Shown here: in pieces, positions 1 through 9,721 of the stretch
Numbering within the stretch: position 1 is the first letter of the stretch
How the letters are laid out: the number at the start of each line of letters is the position of its first letter
DNA from: Prauserella muralis
GTDB taxonomy: Bacteria > Actinomycetota > Actinomycetes > Mycobacteriales > Pseudonocardiaceae
Length of the DNA stretch: 64,000 nt
Assembly (NCBI RefSeq): GCF_003202285.1
Contig: NZ_MASW01000001.1
Coordinates: 1,116,001 to 1,180,000, forward strand
Direction: 5' to 3'
Notes under the pieces: model-generated
The model's database searches: none
Seen by the model: only the letters and a program-made list of their open reading frames with translations
What the model was told of the DNA's origin: nothing
Position numbers and translations under genes: made by a program

Positions 1-597
1 GGCCCGTTCGGCGGCGAGCGAGCGCAGGTAGTCCGCGAACGCCGCGGCGGCCTGCTCGGCGGCGCGTTGCCGGTCCTGCGGCAGTCCGTACTCGTACATC
101 TTGACGATGGCGTTGCTCCACTCCACCAGCTGCGGCCCGTCTCCGGTGGGCACCCCCAGCAGTTCGGCGATCACGGCGACCGGCAACGGCTGGGCCAGGT
201 GGGTCAGCAGGTCGGCTTCGCCATCGGCGGCGATCGCGTCGGCGAGCCGGTCGACCATGCCTGCCGCCAGTGCCTCGACCGTCGGTCGCAGCCGCTCGAC
301 GTGGCCGCGCGAGAACGCCGACGAGACCAGCCTGCGCAGGCGCGTGTGGGCGGGCGGCTCGTTCTCCAGCAGGGAGTTGCGGTGCAGCAGGTTGAACGAG
401 GCGAACTGCTCGAGCGGGGTGGCGTCGCTCCAGATCCGGCCGAGCGATCGGTGCCGCAGCACCGCCGACGCGGCGGCGTGCGACACCGCGATGTGCAACC
501 CCAGGCCGTCGTGCCGGTGCACCTCCGCGTGTGCGCGCAACCGTGCGAACGCGGGATAGGGATCGGCGAGGAAGGCGGGGTCATCGGGGTCGAACAC
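1..597 (-). CDS. Cytochrome P450, N-terminal part (cut by window edge)
   Basis: The first 199 codons of a cytochrome P450 haem monooxygenase are present; the rest, including the haem-binding Cys loop, lies off the left end. The start is a GTG at 597 giving MFDPDDPAFLADPYPAFARL, a normal bacterial P450 opening. About 70-85 residues in, the NEPPAHTRLRRLVSSAF motif matches the C-helix signature in which H and R residues contact the haem propionates. No ferredoxin or reductase gene is adjacent on the visible side. Substrate cannot be inferred. The family call is firm from the C-helix motif, but the gene cannot be judged intact. Confidence 0.9.
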   Translation of the reverse strand, partial: MFDPDDPAFLADPYPAFARLRAHAEVHRHDGLGLHIAVSHAAASAVLRHRSLGRIWSDATPLEQFASFNLLHRNSLLENEPPAHTRLRRLVSSAFSRGHVERLRPTVEALAAGMVDRLADAIAADGEADLLTHLAQPLPVAVIAELLGVPTGDGPQLVEWSNAIVKMYEYGLPQDRQRAAEQAAAAFADYLRSLAAERA

Positions 598-806
598 GCC
601 GGTGAGCCTAGCCCGCACGCGATCACGCCGGCGATCCTTCGGACCGCGGCCCACGTCGACCCTTCCACGTGCGCCGGACGCGTGTCCGCCACGCGTCCGA
701 ACCGCATCGCAGGCCGGGCACGGCGCCGAGAGCCCGGGAACCCGCTGACTCTAGCCTTGACGAGAGTCGAGTAGCGTCGAATCGAACCGATCGCAGGAGG
801 CACAAC

Positions 807-1682
807 GTGGGCAAGGGCGCGCGCAAGAAGGGCCCCAAGAAGGACAGGAAGCCGAAGGTCAGGGACGTCTTCGTCGCCCGGCCGTTCGAGGGGCTGGCCG
901 CCGAGCCGGAGCTGATCGCGTTGCGCGAGTTCGTGCCGTCCGCCACCGCCCGGCTGACCCTGGCCGGCGAGACCGGCAGGACGGTGACCCTGGGCACCGT
1001 GCTGCCCATGGCGGCCGCCGCCTTCGTGCGCTCCGACGGCGAGGTCTTCGTCGGCATGCAGGTGCAGACCCGCTCCTCCGACATCAGCCGCGACCTGGGC
1101 CGCTCGCTGCGCTGGGCGCTGCGGGCCGAGCCCGGCGACGTGCTGTCGGTGCCCGACACCACGAGCCCGCCCGAGGAGGGCGAGCGGCTGCAGGACCTGC
1201 TCGTGCCGGACGCCGAGCTGGAGGTCGAGCTGCACGAGGACTTCTCGTGGTGGCTGCCGGAGGACACCGAGGCCACCGGCGACGTGGCGATGTCCCTGGA
1301 ACGCGCCAACGCCGCGATCATGCCGACCGAGCGGCTCAGCACCGGTGCCTACTGGGTGCTCGCCGGTGAGAAGGCGCACCTGCGCTGGGTGTGGCCCGCC
1401 GACGAGAACCGCCTGCTGCAGGCGCTGGCGCGGCTGTCGGCGGCGGGGGAGCTGGGCCTCGGCGAGGACTCCCGGTACGCGGGATCCTTCCGGGCCCACG
1501 GTCTGCTCGTCCCGGTGTGGGACCTCGACCCCGAGGCCCACGCGCGCGAGTGGGCCGAACCCGCCGAGCAGCTCGGCGAGCGGTTGCAGACGGCCCTGAC
1601 GTCGCTGGACGACGAGCCGCTCAACGCCGCCGAGCGTCGCTCGCGCGACGGCCTGATCGGCCGCCAGCTGACCCTGCGCTGA
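807..1682 (+). CDS. DUF5926 family protein
   Basis: A 291-residue protein with a very basic N-terminus (KGARKKGPKKDRKPKVRD) followed by VFVARPFEGLAAEPELIALR, the hallmark opening of the actinobacterial DUF5926 family. No signal peptide or membrane segment is visible, so it is probably cytoplasmic. The GTG start at 807 follows a strong AGGAGG (795-800) by six bases, which rules out the longer upstream reading. Function of the family is not known to me; the lysine/arginine-rich tail suggests contact with nucleic acid or ribosomes, but that is inference. It is divergent from the P450, with a 209-base gap between. Confidence 0.85.
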   Translation: MGKGARKKGPKKDRKPKVRDVFVARPFEGLAAEPELIALREFVPSATARLTLAGETGRTVTLGTVLPMAAAAFVRSDGEVFVGMQVQTRSSDISRDLGRSLRWALRAEPGDVLSVPDTTSPPEEGERLQDLLVPDAELEVELHEDFSWWLPEDTEATGDVAMSLERANAAIMPTERLSTGAYWVLAGEKAHLRWVWPADENRLLQALARLSAAGELGLGEDSRYAGSFRAHGLLVPVWDLDPEAHAREWAEPAEQLGERLQTALTSLDDEPLNAAERRSRDGLIGRQLTLR

Positions 1683-1695
1683 CCGGCAGGCGCGC

Positions 1696-2055
1696 ATGAT
1701 CCTGCACATCTGCCCTGAGGCCGACTGGGCCGCCGTCGACGAGGGCGGCGCATACCGCGCGGCGTCGCTCGACGACGCCGGATTCGTGCACTGTTCCGAC
1801 CCCGGCACCGTGCACCTTCCCGCGGGCAGGCTCTACGCGGGCCGTAGGGACCTGCTGTTACTGCGCATCGATCCCGCCCTGCTGGACGTGCCGCTGCGCT
1901 GGGAGCCCGCGGTGCCGCCGGAGCCCGGCGCGCCGTGGTTCCCGCACGTCTACGGCCCGATCCCGCGCTCGGCGGTGGTCTCGGTCCACCGGTTCCCTCC
2001 CGAGCCGGACGGCTCCTTCCGGCTGCCTGCCGAGCTGGCCGAACCCGGCACCTGA
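1696..2055 (+). CDS. DUF952 family protein
   Basis: A 119-residue protein beginning MILHICPEADWAAV, with DDAGFVHCSD and a C-terminal FPHVYGPIPRSAVVSV stretch; these are the conserved blocks of the small cytoplasmic DUF952 family, whose role is not established. It starts 13 bases after the DUF5926 stop on the same strand and is probably cotranscribed. Length is typical for the family. No catalytic function should be assumed. Confidence 0.85.
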   Translation: MILHICPEADWAAVDEGGAYRAASLDDAGFVHCSDPGTVHLPAGRLYAGRRDLLLLRIDPALLDVPLRWEPAVPPEPGAPWFPHVYGPIPRSAVVSVHRFPPEPDGSFRLPAELAEPGT

Positions 2056-2211
2056 CGAACGGCGGGGCAACCTCCGGCCACCGCTCGCGCGTCCACCGCT
2101 CAGCCAGGTAAGGGCAGCCCCGCTGGAGGCGTTACGGTGACCGCATTCGTGCCTGCCATCCATCGGGAGATGGCCGGGCGGCCACCGCCTGCCACGAGAG
2201 GGGGATCGGTC

Positions 2212-2721
2212 GTGCCTGGCGACCTCACGGACTTCGGCGAGTTCGTGGAGGCCAGCCTGCCCGGACTGCTGCGCTACGGCCACGCGCTGACCGGCAACCC
2301 GCACGACGCCGCCGACCTCGTGCAGACCGTGCTGGAGAAGATCGGCTCGCGGTGGGCCCACGTGCTGCGCAAGACCGACGACCCCCTCGCCTACATCCGC
2401 CGCTCGATGGCCAACGCGCACATCAGCAGGTGGCGGCGGCGCCGCAAGGAGAACCTGGTCGCGGACGTCCCGGAGTCGCGGGCCTTCACGCACGCCGACC
2501 CGTTCGAGCACGAGCCGCTGTGGCAGGCGCTGCGGGAGTTACCGCCGAGGCAACGTGCGGTCATCGTGCTGCGTTACTACGAGGGATTGTCCGAGGCCGA
2601 GATCGCCGCGTCGCTCGGGGTCAGCCCCGGGACGGTGAAGAGCCAGGCCAGCAAGGCGATCGCTTCGCTGCGCGGCAAGCTGCGCGGCGGTGAGGAACGC
2701 GAAGGGAGGGAAGTGGTGTGA
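2212..2721 (+). CDS. SigE-family RNA polymerase sigma factor (ECF type)
   Basis: A small sigma factor of about 169 residues. Region 2 is seen in DFGEFVEASLPGLLRYGHAL and HDAADLVQTVL, and region 4 in LPPRQRAVIVLRYYEGLSEAEIA followed by the HTH VSPGTVKSQASKAI. It would direct RNA polymerase to its own set of stress-type promoters. The GTG at 2212 follows GAGGGGG (2198-2204) and places DFGEFV at the usual distance from the N-terminus. A longer GTG start at 2137 also has a GGAGG (2125-2129) and cannot be excluded. It overlaps the next gene by GTGA, the usual arrangement for a sigma factor with its membrane regulator. Confidence 0.9.
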   Translation: MPGDLTDFGEFVEASLPGLLRYGHALTGNPHDAADLVQTVLEKIGSRWAHVLRKTDDPLAYIRRSMANAHISRWRRRRKENLVADVPESRAFTHADPFEHEPLWQALRELPPRQRAVIVLRYYEGLSEAEIAASLGVSPGTVKSQASKAIASLRGKLRGGEEREGREVV

Positions 2722-3554
2722 CCGACCGCGACGATCAGCTCGACGCCGAGCTGCGGAGGTTGTTCGACGACGAGCGGCTCGGCCTGCTCCCCAAGCCCGA
2801 CGCGGCCCAGTCCGTGGTTGCCGGGGCCCGGCGGATCCGGCGCCGCCGGGCGGCCATGGCGGGCAGTGGAGGCGCGCTGGTGGTGCTGGCTCTGGTCGGC
2901 GGTGGCCTCCTGCTGGGCGGGCAGCGGCAGCCGATGGAAACACCCGACGCGCACATCGCCGCACCACCTGCCGGCACCGGCGGCACCTCGTCCGTGACCA
3001 CCACCGCCCAGCCGACCTCCCCGCCGCAGGTCCGTTCCCTGCCGGGGACGCCGCCCGTGGACAGTTCGTCCGAGAGCGAGTCACCGGCCACGTCGTCCCG
3101 GCAGTCCACCGCGCGGACCACCAGTTCGCTGCCGCCCGACGCGAGCACGCTGCGCGCGGCACCGGTGTTCGGGCCGGAGAGCTACCAGAAGCTCACGCTG
3201 GGCATGTCGTACAGGGACGCGGCGGCCACCGGGATGCTGGCTGGCGCCGATCAGTCGCCGCCGCCCGAGAACGCCTGCTCGACGTACCGGCTTGCCGAGG
3301 GGGCGACGGCCATCCGCGACGTCACCATTTCCGGCTCGGCCGGGGTGGTGGTGATCCGGGCCGGTGAGGCCGTCACCCCGGAGGGAATCGGTGCCGGGTC
3401 GTCACTCGATCAGGTGCGCGCCGCCTATCCCGATCTCGCGTCGGAATCAGCCGGATACTCCGCGTCGGCCGGGGCGAACTCCCGGTATTTCTTCACCGCA
3501 TCGGATGATTCGGTGACCGAGGTGCAATTGCGCGCTTCGGGTTCGTCGTGCTGA
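2718..3554 (+). CDS. Membrane protein coupled to sigma factor, probable anti-sigma regulator
   Basis: A 278-residue protein with an acidic/basic cytoplasmic N-terminus (1-46, with RRIRRRRAA just before the membrane), one membrane segment (about 47-68), a long Ser/Thr/Pro linker (about 80-150) and an extracytoplasmic domain (about 150-278) carrying LGMSYRDAAATGML and GAGSSLDQVRAAYP. The domain has two cysteines, in NACSTYR and at the very C-terminus. Its GTG start overlaps the sigma-factor stop. The position and topology suggest it restrains that sigma factor, as SigE-family operons commonly encode such proteins. No classical zinc-binding HxxxCxxC anti-sigma motif is present, so the role is inferred from context only. 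Confidence 0.75.
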   Translation: MTDRDDQLDAELRRLFDDERLGLLPKPDAAQSVVAGARRIRRRRAAMAGSGGALVVLALVGGGLLLGGQRQPMETPDAHIAAPPAGTGGTSSVTTTAQPTSPPQVRSLPGTPPVDSSSESESPATSSRQSTARTTSSLPPDASTLRAAPVFGPESYQKLTLGMSYRDAAATGMLAGADQSPPPENACSTYRLAEGATAIRDVTISGSAGVVVIRAGEAVTPEGIGAGSSLDQVRAAYPDLASESAGYSASAGANSRYFFTASDDSVTEVQLRASGSSC

Positions 3555-3573
3555 GCGTTTCCGCGCACGTGAA

Positions 3574-3619
3574 AACCCGGGCCGCCGCGCCGTTTCCGGC
3601 GTCAGGGTCGGCCCGGGTT
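3574..3619. terminator. Hairpin terminator between convergent genes
   Basis: An 11-bp perfect inverted repeat, AACCCGGGCCG at 3574-3584 and CGGCCCGGGTT at 3609-3619, with a 24-base GC-rich loop. It sits between the stop of the sigma-operon membrane protein (3554) and the stop of the convergent ferritin gene (3634), so it can serve both strands. No run of T follows, as is usual in high-GC actinomycetes. Confidence 0.65.
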
Positions 3620-3633
3620 CTGCGGAGCACACG

Positions 3634-4185
3634 TCAGAGCTTGCCGCCCGCGACCGGCGGCATCGTCGGGTCGTCGGCATCCTCGCCGACCGACTCGCGG
3701 TGCAGGAAACGCTCGACCTCGAACAGGTTGCCCTTGGCGCGGTCGTAGACGTTGAGCAGGGTGCTCATGGCGGAGATCTCCTCCACCTGCTCCTTGAGGA
3801 ACCACTGGATGAACTGCTCGCTGGTGTAGTCGTCCTCGTCGCGAGCGGCCTTGGCCAGCGCCTTGATGTCCGCGGCGACCTCCTTCTCCTGGTCCAGAGC
3901 CAGCTCGATGAGCTCCCTGGGGTCGGTGAAGTCGTTGCGGATGTCGCCGGTGCCCGGGATCTCGACATGGTGGTCGGTGTCCAGCATGTACTGCACGAGC
4001 GCGAGCGCGTGGTTGCGCTCCTCGAGAGCCTGGGCGTAGAAGTGCTTCGCCAGCTGCGGCAGGTCCTCGTTGTCGAACCACACGGCCAGGGCGACGTACT
4101 GCTGCGAGGCCGTGAACTCGTTGTGGATCTGCGCCTGCAGCAATTCGTAGAACTTGGAACGTGGATGTTTCTTCGTGGTGGGCAT
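3634..4185 (-). CDS. bfrB: Ferritin BfrB (iron storage)
   Basis: A 183-residue non-haem ferritin that oxidises Fe(II) and stores iron in a 24-subunit shell. Ferroxidase residues are recognisable in FYELLQAQIHNEFTASQQY (the Glu of helix A), ALEERNHALALVQYM (the ExxH of helix B) and QFIQWFLKEQVEEI (helix D). The ATG at 4185 gives MPTTKKHPRSKFYELL, the normal ferritin start; the longer reading adds a non-conserved leader. Upstream lie three IdeR-like boxes (76-148 bases from the start) in an AT-rich stretch. This matches the M. tuberculosis bfrB layout, where IdeR-Fe activates transcription. The gene follows arginine deiminase on the same strand but has its own control region. Confidence 0.96.
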   Translation of the reverse strand: MPTTKKHPRSKFYELLQAQIHNEFTASQQYVALAVWFDNEDLPQLAKHFYAQALEERNHALALVQYMLDTDHHVEIPGTGDIRNDFTDPRELIELALDQEKEVAADIKALAKAARDEDDYTSEQFIQWFLKEQVEEISAMSTLLNVYDRAKGNLFEVERFLHRESVGEDADDPTMPPVAGGKL

Positions 4186-4260
4186 ATAGTCAAGATACGT
4201 CACGACTGGCCCGTTTTTCCAGCCGGGCCTCGTGATATGCACCCTATTATCCGCAATTCC

Positions 4261-4333
4261 TTAGCCAAGGTTTTACTAATTTTGTTTAGGCTCACCTAAG
4301 AATTGCGGACATTTTTAGGTGAGCCTTGCTTTC
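4261..4333 (-). promoter_or_regulatory. Three IdeR/DtxR-like iron boxes upstream of bfrB
   Basis: Three 19-mers resemble the IdeR consensus TWAGGTWAGSCTWACCTWA. They are 4261-4279 (TTAGCCAAGGTTTTACTAA, 14 of 19), 4281-4299 (TTTGTTTAGGCTCACCTAA, 16 of 19) and 4315-4333 (TTAGGTGAGCCTTGCTTTC, 15 of 19). The stretch 4230-4345 is markedly AT-rich for this genome. The third box overlaps the arginine deiminase stop codon. Tandem boxes at this distance fit activation by iron-loaded IdeR, as known for bfrB in M. tuberculosis. No IdeR gene is in the window. Confidence 0.75.
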
Positions 4334-5636
4334 ATATTGCCGATCGTGCATCCGGCGATTCCGGGAGGGCGTCCCGCGCCACGGGACACGACATGCAGCG
4401 CGGACCGCCCCGCCCCGAGCCGAGCTCCGAGCCCGCGATCCGCAGCACTTCGATGCCGGCCTCCTCGAGCCGGGCGTTGGTCTCCACGTTGCGCTCGTAG
4501 CCGACCACCACGCCGGGGGCGATGGCCAGCGTGTTGTTGCCGTCGTCCCACTGCTCGCGCTCGGCCGTCACCGGGTCGAGCCCGGTGTCGATGACGTTGA
4601 GCCGGTCGATGCCCATGGCCTGCGCCGCGGCCGACAGGAAGGGCTCGGGCCCGTCCACGCGCAGGCCGCCGTCGTCGCCGGGCCGCAGCGTGTAGGCCGT
4701 GAGGGAGTCGCGCGCCAGTGGATACATCACGACCGCGTCGGGGCCGATCATCGTGCACACGGTGTCCAGGTGCATGGTGGCGCGCGTCTGCGCGATCGGC
4801 ACCGCCAGCACGGTGTGCGCGATGCCGTCGGCGAAGGCCGACCGGGCCAGCGACTCGGCGCCCGCGGCGGTGGTCCGTTCCCCGACGCCGACGGCGAGCA
4901 CGCCGGGTGCGAGCAGGAGCACGTCGCCCCCCTCCACCGGTGCCGAGTGCGCGCCGTATGCGCGCACCGCACCGTAGAACCGTGGGTGGTAGGCATAGAC
5001 CAGGTCGAACAGGGCGGTCTCCCGCCGCCGCGCGGGCATCGCCAGCGACGAGACGGCGACCCGGTCACTGATCCACACCGACGAGTCGCGGGTGAACAGC
5101 AGGTTCGGCAGCGGGTCCACGGCGAAGTCGTGCGGGTGGTGCATGCGGCGCACGAGCGAGCCGCCCTCGCTCGCGGGCAGCTCCTCGAACGTCAGGCCGG
5201 ACATCAGCGCCTCGGCCAGCGCGGCAGCGGTGAGCCCGGACAGGTGTGAGCGCAGCGAGTCGGCGAGATCGGTGCCGAGCCTGCGGTCGTCCACGGCGGC
5301 GTGCACCCCGGCGGTGTGGGCCCGCGGGTCCTCCAGTGCCGTGGTGAGGAGGTCGGCGAGGAGCAGCACTTCCACGCCGCGGCCGCGCAGCACCTCGGCG
5401 AACGCGTCGTGCTCGTCCTGGGCGCGGTCGACCCAGGGAATCGAGTCGAACAGCAGCTGGTCGTTGTTGCGAGGCGTGAGCCGCTTGAGCTCGTTGCCGG
5501 GCCGGTGAAGCAGGACGGAGCGAAGCGGCCCCACCTCGCTGTCCACGCCGCGGGCGCCTGCTTCGGTCGGGTGCTGAGGCCGCGCGCCCGCACTGGTGGT
5601 GCCGAGCGTCGCGGTGCCGTCGTGGTGCTGGATCAC
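4332..5636 (-). CDS. arcA: Arginine deiminase
   Basis: Hydrolyses L-arginine to citrulline and ammonia. The guanidino-modifying fold is clear: [18 protein letters not shown] near the N-terminus, [12 protein letters not shown], the catalytic HLDTVCTMI, and the C-terminal nucleophile Cys in [10 protein letters not shown]. With the GTG at 5636 the protein is 434 residues. A GTG at 5546, just before DSEVG, would give 404, closer to the family's usual 400-410, so the start is uncertain. No arcB, arcC or arcD lies nearby, so this is a lone deiminase, perhaps used for ammonia generation under acid or low oxygen. The stop overlaps an iron box of bfrB. Confidence 0.95.
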   Translation of the reverse strand: MIQHHDGTATLGTTSAGARPQHPTEAGARGVDSEVGPLRSVLLHRPGNELKRLTPRNNDQLLFDSIPWVDRAQDEHDAFAEVLRGRGVEVLLLADLLTTALEDPRAHTAGVHAAVDDRRLGTDLADSLRSHLSGLTAAALAEALMSGLTFEELPASEGGSLVRRMHHPHDFAVDPLPNLLFTRDSSVWISDRVAVSSLAMPARRRETALFDLVYAYHPRFYGAVRAYGAHSAPVEGGDVLLLAPGVLAVGVGERTTAAGAESLARSAFADGIAHTVLAVPIAQTRATMHLDTVCTMIGPDAVVMYPLARDSLTAYTLRPGDDGGLRVDGPEPFLSAAAQAMGIDRLNVIDTGLDPVTAEREQWDDGNNTLAIAPGVVVGYERNVETNARLEEAGIEVLRIAGSELGSGRGGPRCMSCPVARDALPESPDARSAI

Positions 5637-5762
5637 AGGTCCGAGCGTAATGAGTCGGTGCCGTCCTGGTTGCTCGCGAAACGACACGGTGCGTCGGCGC
5701 AACGCCTCGCCCCGATCCCGGCGCCGTACCACCCGGTCGGGCCATGCCGGCGAGGGTTCGTT

Positions 5763-5806
5763 GCGCCGATCAGGCGGCCACGACCGCCGCGCCGCCTGAT
5801 CGGCGC
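5763..5806 (-). terminator. Strong 16-bp hairpin between two same-strand genes
   Basis: A perfect 16-bp inverted repeat, GCGCCGATCAGGCGGC (5763-5778) and its complement (5791-5806), around a 12-base loop. It lies downstream of the 55-60-residue small gene at 5844 and upstream of arginine deiminase, so it would separate the two transcripts. Confidence 0.65.
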
Positions 5807-5836
5807 TTCCGGCGACCGCTGGCGCCGGAAGCCGGA

Positions 5837-5867
5837 GGCCCGGTCACTCCCGCGTGGTGACCGGGCC
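5837..5867 (-). terminator. Hairpin at the end of the small gene
   Basis: An 11-bp perfect stem, GGCCCGGTCAC (5837-5847) with GTGACCGGGCC (5857-5867), and a 9-base loop. It overlaps the stop codon of the small protein at 5844-5846 and is followed by a second, larger hairpin at 5763-5806, giving a double terminator. Confidence 0.55.
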
Positions 5868-6032
5868 CGCCGACGTCGTGGTGACCGGTACACGCGAATC
5901 GGTGGCAGGTACGGTCGCGAACTCCCAGTTGTCCACGCCGCCGCCCATGATCTCCGCATACCGCTCGGCCGCATCGCGGTTGGCGAAGCGGAGCTGCTGG
6001 TCGTTGAGCCGGTGGGTGATCTTGCAGGCCAT
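5844..6032 (-). CDS. Small protein of unknown function (62 aa)
   Basis: A 62-residue protein beginning MACKITHRLNDQQLRFANRD, with an AAERYAEIMGGGVDNWEFATV core and a Thr/Ser/Pro-rich tail. I do not recognise the family. It is supported as a gene by a strong AGGAGGGG ribosome-binding site six bases before the ATG at 6032 and by the terminator-like hairpins at its end. The core looks like a small alpha/beta module of the kind that adds one hydrophobic face to a partner. No membrane segment or signal is present. Confidence 0.7.
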   Translation of the reverse strand: MACKITHRLNDQQLRFANRDAAERYAEIMGGGVDNWEFATVPATDSRVPVTTTSAGPVTTRE

Positions 6033-6125
6033 GCTTTCCCCTCCTGTCGTCGACGGTCGGCCCTCGTGCTGCTCCCCTGCGAGCCGGACCCCCGTATTAG
6101 AACATGTGTTCGAATGCCGTGCAAC

Positions 6126-6938
6126 TCACGGCAGCCACGACACATGATCACGTACCAGCGCGTATCCGATGAACGCGACCACGTCCAGCAGTGTGTGGGC
6201 GATGACGAGTGGCCACAACCGGTTGGTGCGTTGCCACACCCGGCCGAAGATCAAACCCATCAGCACGTTGCCGACGAAGCCGCCGAGCCCCTGGTAGAGG
6301 TGGTACGAGCCGCGCAGGACCGCAGCGGCGAGCAGGGCGGGGTTCTCCCGCACGCCGAGCTGACGAAGCCGGGTGAGCAGGTAGCCCACCACGAGCACCT
6401 CCTCGGCGAAGGCGTTGCCGAACGCGGCCAGCGACAGCGTGATCGGCCGCCACCAGTGCTCGCCCAGGGTCGACGGCTGCACGGCGAGGTTGAACCCCAG
6501 CTGCCAGGCCGCGAAGTACAGCGCGAGCCCGGGAAGGCCGATGACGGCCGTCAGCGCGATGCCCCAGCGCACGTCGCGGCCCGGCCACCCCCGGTCGAGC
6601 CCGATCCGGGCGAGGCGCATGCCGCCCCGCCACAGCAGGTAGAGGCCGAGCGCGCCCCAGCCGACGAGCTGGACGACGCTCAGCAGTTGCTTGAGCAGGT
6701 CGATCACGCCGACCGTTGCCTGGGGGACGTTGATGGCCACCTGCTGCTCGCTCAGCGGCTGCGGCCGCAGCAGCGAGTCCACCAGCGACAGCAGGCTGCG
6801 CAGGCCGGACAGTCCCAGCGTGATCGAGAAGACGAGGACCAGCTCGACGACGAGCGCCCTGCGCGCGGCGCGGTCGGTGACGACGGCAGGCTCCGCCGGG
6901 TTCGGCGGGCTCAACCAGCGACGTGGGCTGTTCAACAC
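6126..6938 (-). CDS. CPBP-family intramembrane protease (Abi/Rce1-like)
   Basis: A 270-residue polytopic membrane protein. The three CPBP motifs are present in order: NAFAEEVLVVGYLLTRL (E179-E180), RGSYHLYQG (H213) and IAHTLLDVVAF (H248, D252), the residues forming the intramembrane glutamic peptidase site. Family members process prenylated proteins in eukaryotes and act in bacteriocin immunity or signalling in bacteria; the substrate here is unknown. The GTG at 6938 lacks a clear ribosome-binding site. The gene is divergent from the BCCT transporter. The membrane core starts near residue 28. Confidence 0.9.
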   Translation of the reverse strand: MLNSPRRWLSPPNPAEPAVVTDRAARRALVVELVLVFSITLGLSGLRSLLSLVDSLLRPQPLSEQQVAINVPQATVGVIDLLKQLLSVVQLVGWGALGLYLLWRGGMRLARIGLDRGWPGRDVRWGIALTAVIGLPGLALYFAAWQLGFNLAVQPSTLGEHWWRPITLSLAAFGNAFAEEVLVVGYLLTRLRQLGVRENPALLAAAVLRGSYHLYQGLGGFVGNVLMGLIFGRVWQRTNRLWPLVIAHTLLDVVAFIGYALVRDHVSWLP

Positions 6939-7083
6939 TGTGGCACGTTACATGAGCCACGAAAGGCGCAGGTCAGCGGCGAGGCCGGGTAGGCCTGCCC
7001 GAGGAGTCGGCAATGACCCGGCATATCACCCGGTGGGCGACACTAGGGTGCTACGGACCAATCGATGAAGGAGGGGAAGCCTC

Positions 7084-8799
<1,716 letters not shown>

Positions 8800-8823
8800 C
8801 CGTCCGGTCACCGAGCACGACGG

Positions 8824-8857
8824 CGGCGCCCCTGGGAACGACCATCCAGGGGCGCCG
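8824..8857. terminator. 12-bp hairpin terminator between convergent genes
   Basis: A perfect 12-bp stem, CGGCGCCCCTGG (8824-8835) and CCAGGGGCGCCG (8846-8857), with a 10-base loop. It lies between the BCCT transporter stop (8799) and the convergent DUF2470 gene stop (8876). Confidence 0.75.
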
Positions 8858-8875
8858 CTCTCGCGTGAGGACTGG

Positions 8876-9661
8876 TCAGTGCCTGCTCACGAACGGGCAC
8901 CCGACGAGTTTGCGCAGCTCGAGTCCTAGCTGCGGCGGGCTGTCGACGGCGCGGGAGAACGCCAGCCGCACATCGTGGTCGCCCTCGGCGCACTCGACGC
9001 GCAGCCGCAGCCCGTGCCGGTCAAGGCCGAGCGGGCGGATGCGGCCACGGCGCAGCTCCTCGGGCAGGTGCCGGGCGAGCTGGGTCACGACGTCGGCGTG
9101 CGCGTGTTCCAGGTGCCGCAGCCACCGCGTCTCGTCGTGGCAGAACGGGTCGGCCTTCGCGGCGCCGAAGCCGGGCGGGCTGATCGAGTGCGTGCCCTCG
9201 GCGTCGGCCAGCACGAACGAGACCGGGGCCAGCCGGAACATGCTGAGCCCGTGGCCGAGGTCGAGCAGCCGGGGATCCGGCCGGGTGCGCGCGATGGACA
9301 CCGCCCTCGCCCGTGCGCCCTCGGCGCTGAGCGGCCGGAGCCAGCCCGTGACCCACAGCAGGCCCCTGATGGGCTCGCGCAGCTCGACGGGAGCCTGGTC
9401 GGTGAGCTCGACCATCATCGCCAGCTCGCCGCTGTCGGCGGCCTGGGTGGCGGAGCCGATCGGATGGTCGTCGGGCAGCAGCACGGTGACGCTGCCGCTG
9501 TCGTGGACGTGGTGCAGCACGGGGACGATGCGCCGGGCCTCGCCGGGAGCGTCCTCCAGCGCGGGCAGCAGCAGTGCGGGGCAGTCGCGGGACGCGATCG
9601 TCTTGGCACGCTCGGCCGGGCTCGGGGCCGGCGGGCGCCGGGGCTCGGTCTCGGTCACCAC
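8876..9661 (-). CDS. DUF2470 / HugZ-like iron-regulated protein (Rv3839-like)
   Basis: A 261-residue cytoplasmic protein. The N-terminal part resembles the split-barrel of pyridoxamine-oxidase/HugZ proteins, and the C-terminal part (about 175-255: HADVVTQLARHLPEELRRGR, GLDRHGLRLRVE) is a DUF2470 domain. Such proteins bind or degrade haem in HugZ-type enzymes. In M. tuberculosis the similar Rv3839 is, from memory, an IdeR-controlled gene neighbouring bfrB. A GGAGGTGA lies directly before the GTG at 9661; the next in-frame GTG at 9658 would have better spacing. An iron box with 17 of 19 matches begins 12 bases upstream, so it is probably repressed when iron is plentiful. Confidence 0.82.
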   Translation of the reverse strand: MVTETEPRRPPAPSPAERAKTIASRDCPALLLPALEDAPGEARRIVPVLHHVHDSGSVTVLLPDDHPIGSATQAADSGELAMMVELTDQAPVELREPIRGLLWVTGWLRPLSAEGARARAVSIARTRPDPRLLDLGHGLSMFRLAPVSFVLADAEGTHSISPPGFGAAKADPFCHDETRWLRHLEHAHADVVTQLARHLPEELRRGRIRPLGLDRHGLRLRVECAEGDHDVRLAFSRAVDSPPQLGLELRKLVGCPFVSRH

Positions 9662-9672
9662 TCACCTCCAAC

Positions 9673-9691
9673 TTAGGTGAGGCTAACCTAG
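9673..9691. promoter_or_regulatory. IdeR/DtxR iron box
   Basis: TTAGGTGAGGCTAACCTAG matches 17 of 19 positions of the IdeR consensus TWAGGTWAGSCTWACCTWA. It lies between the DUF2470 gene (minus, start 9661) and the LysE-type exporter (plus, start 9722). The close distance to the DUF2470 start suggests repression of that gene in iron-replete cells; an effect on the exporter is also possible. Confidence 0.85.
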
Positions 9692-9721
9692 TTACCTCGC
9701 GTGCGGAAGTAGCATTCCCGC

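Noticed and set aside
742-770. Short inverted repeat GACTCT...AGAGTC upstream of the DUF5926 gene as an operator
   Set aside because: The arms are only six bases and such repeats arise often by chance; no regulator or second copy supports it.
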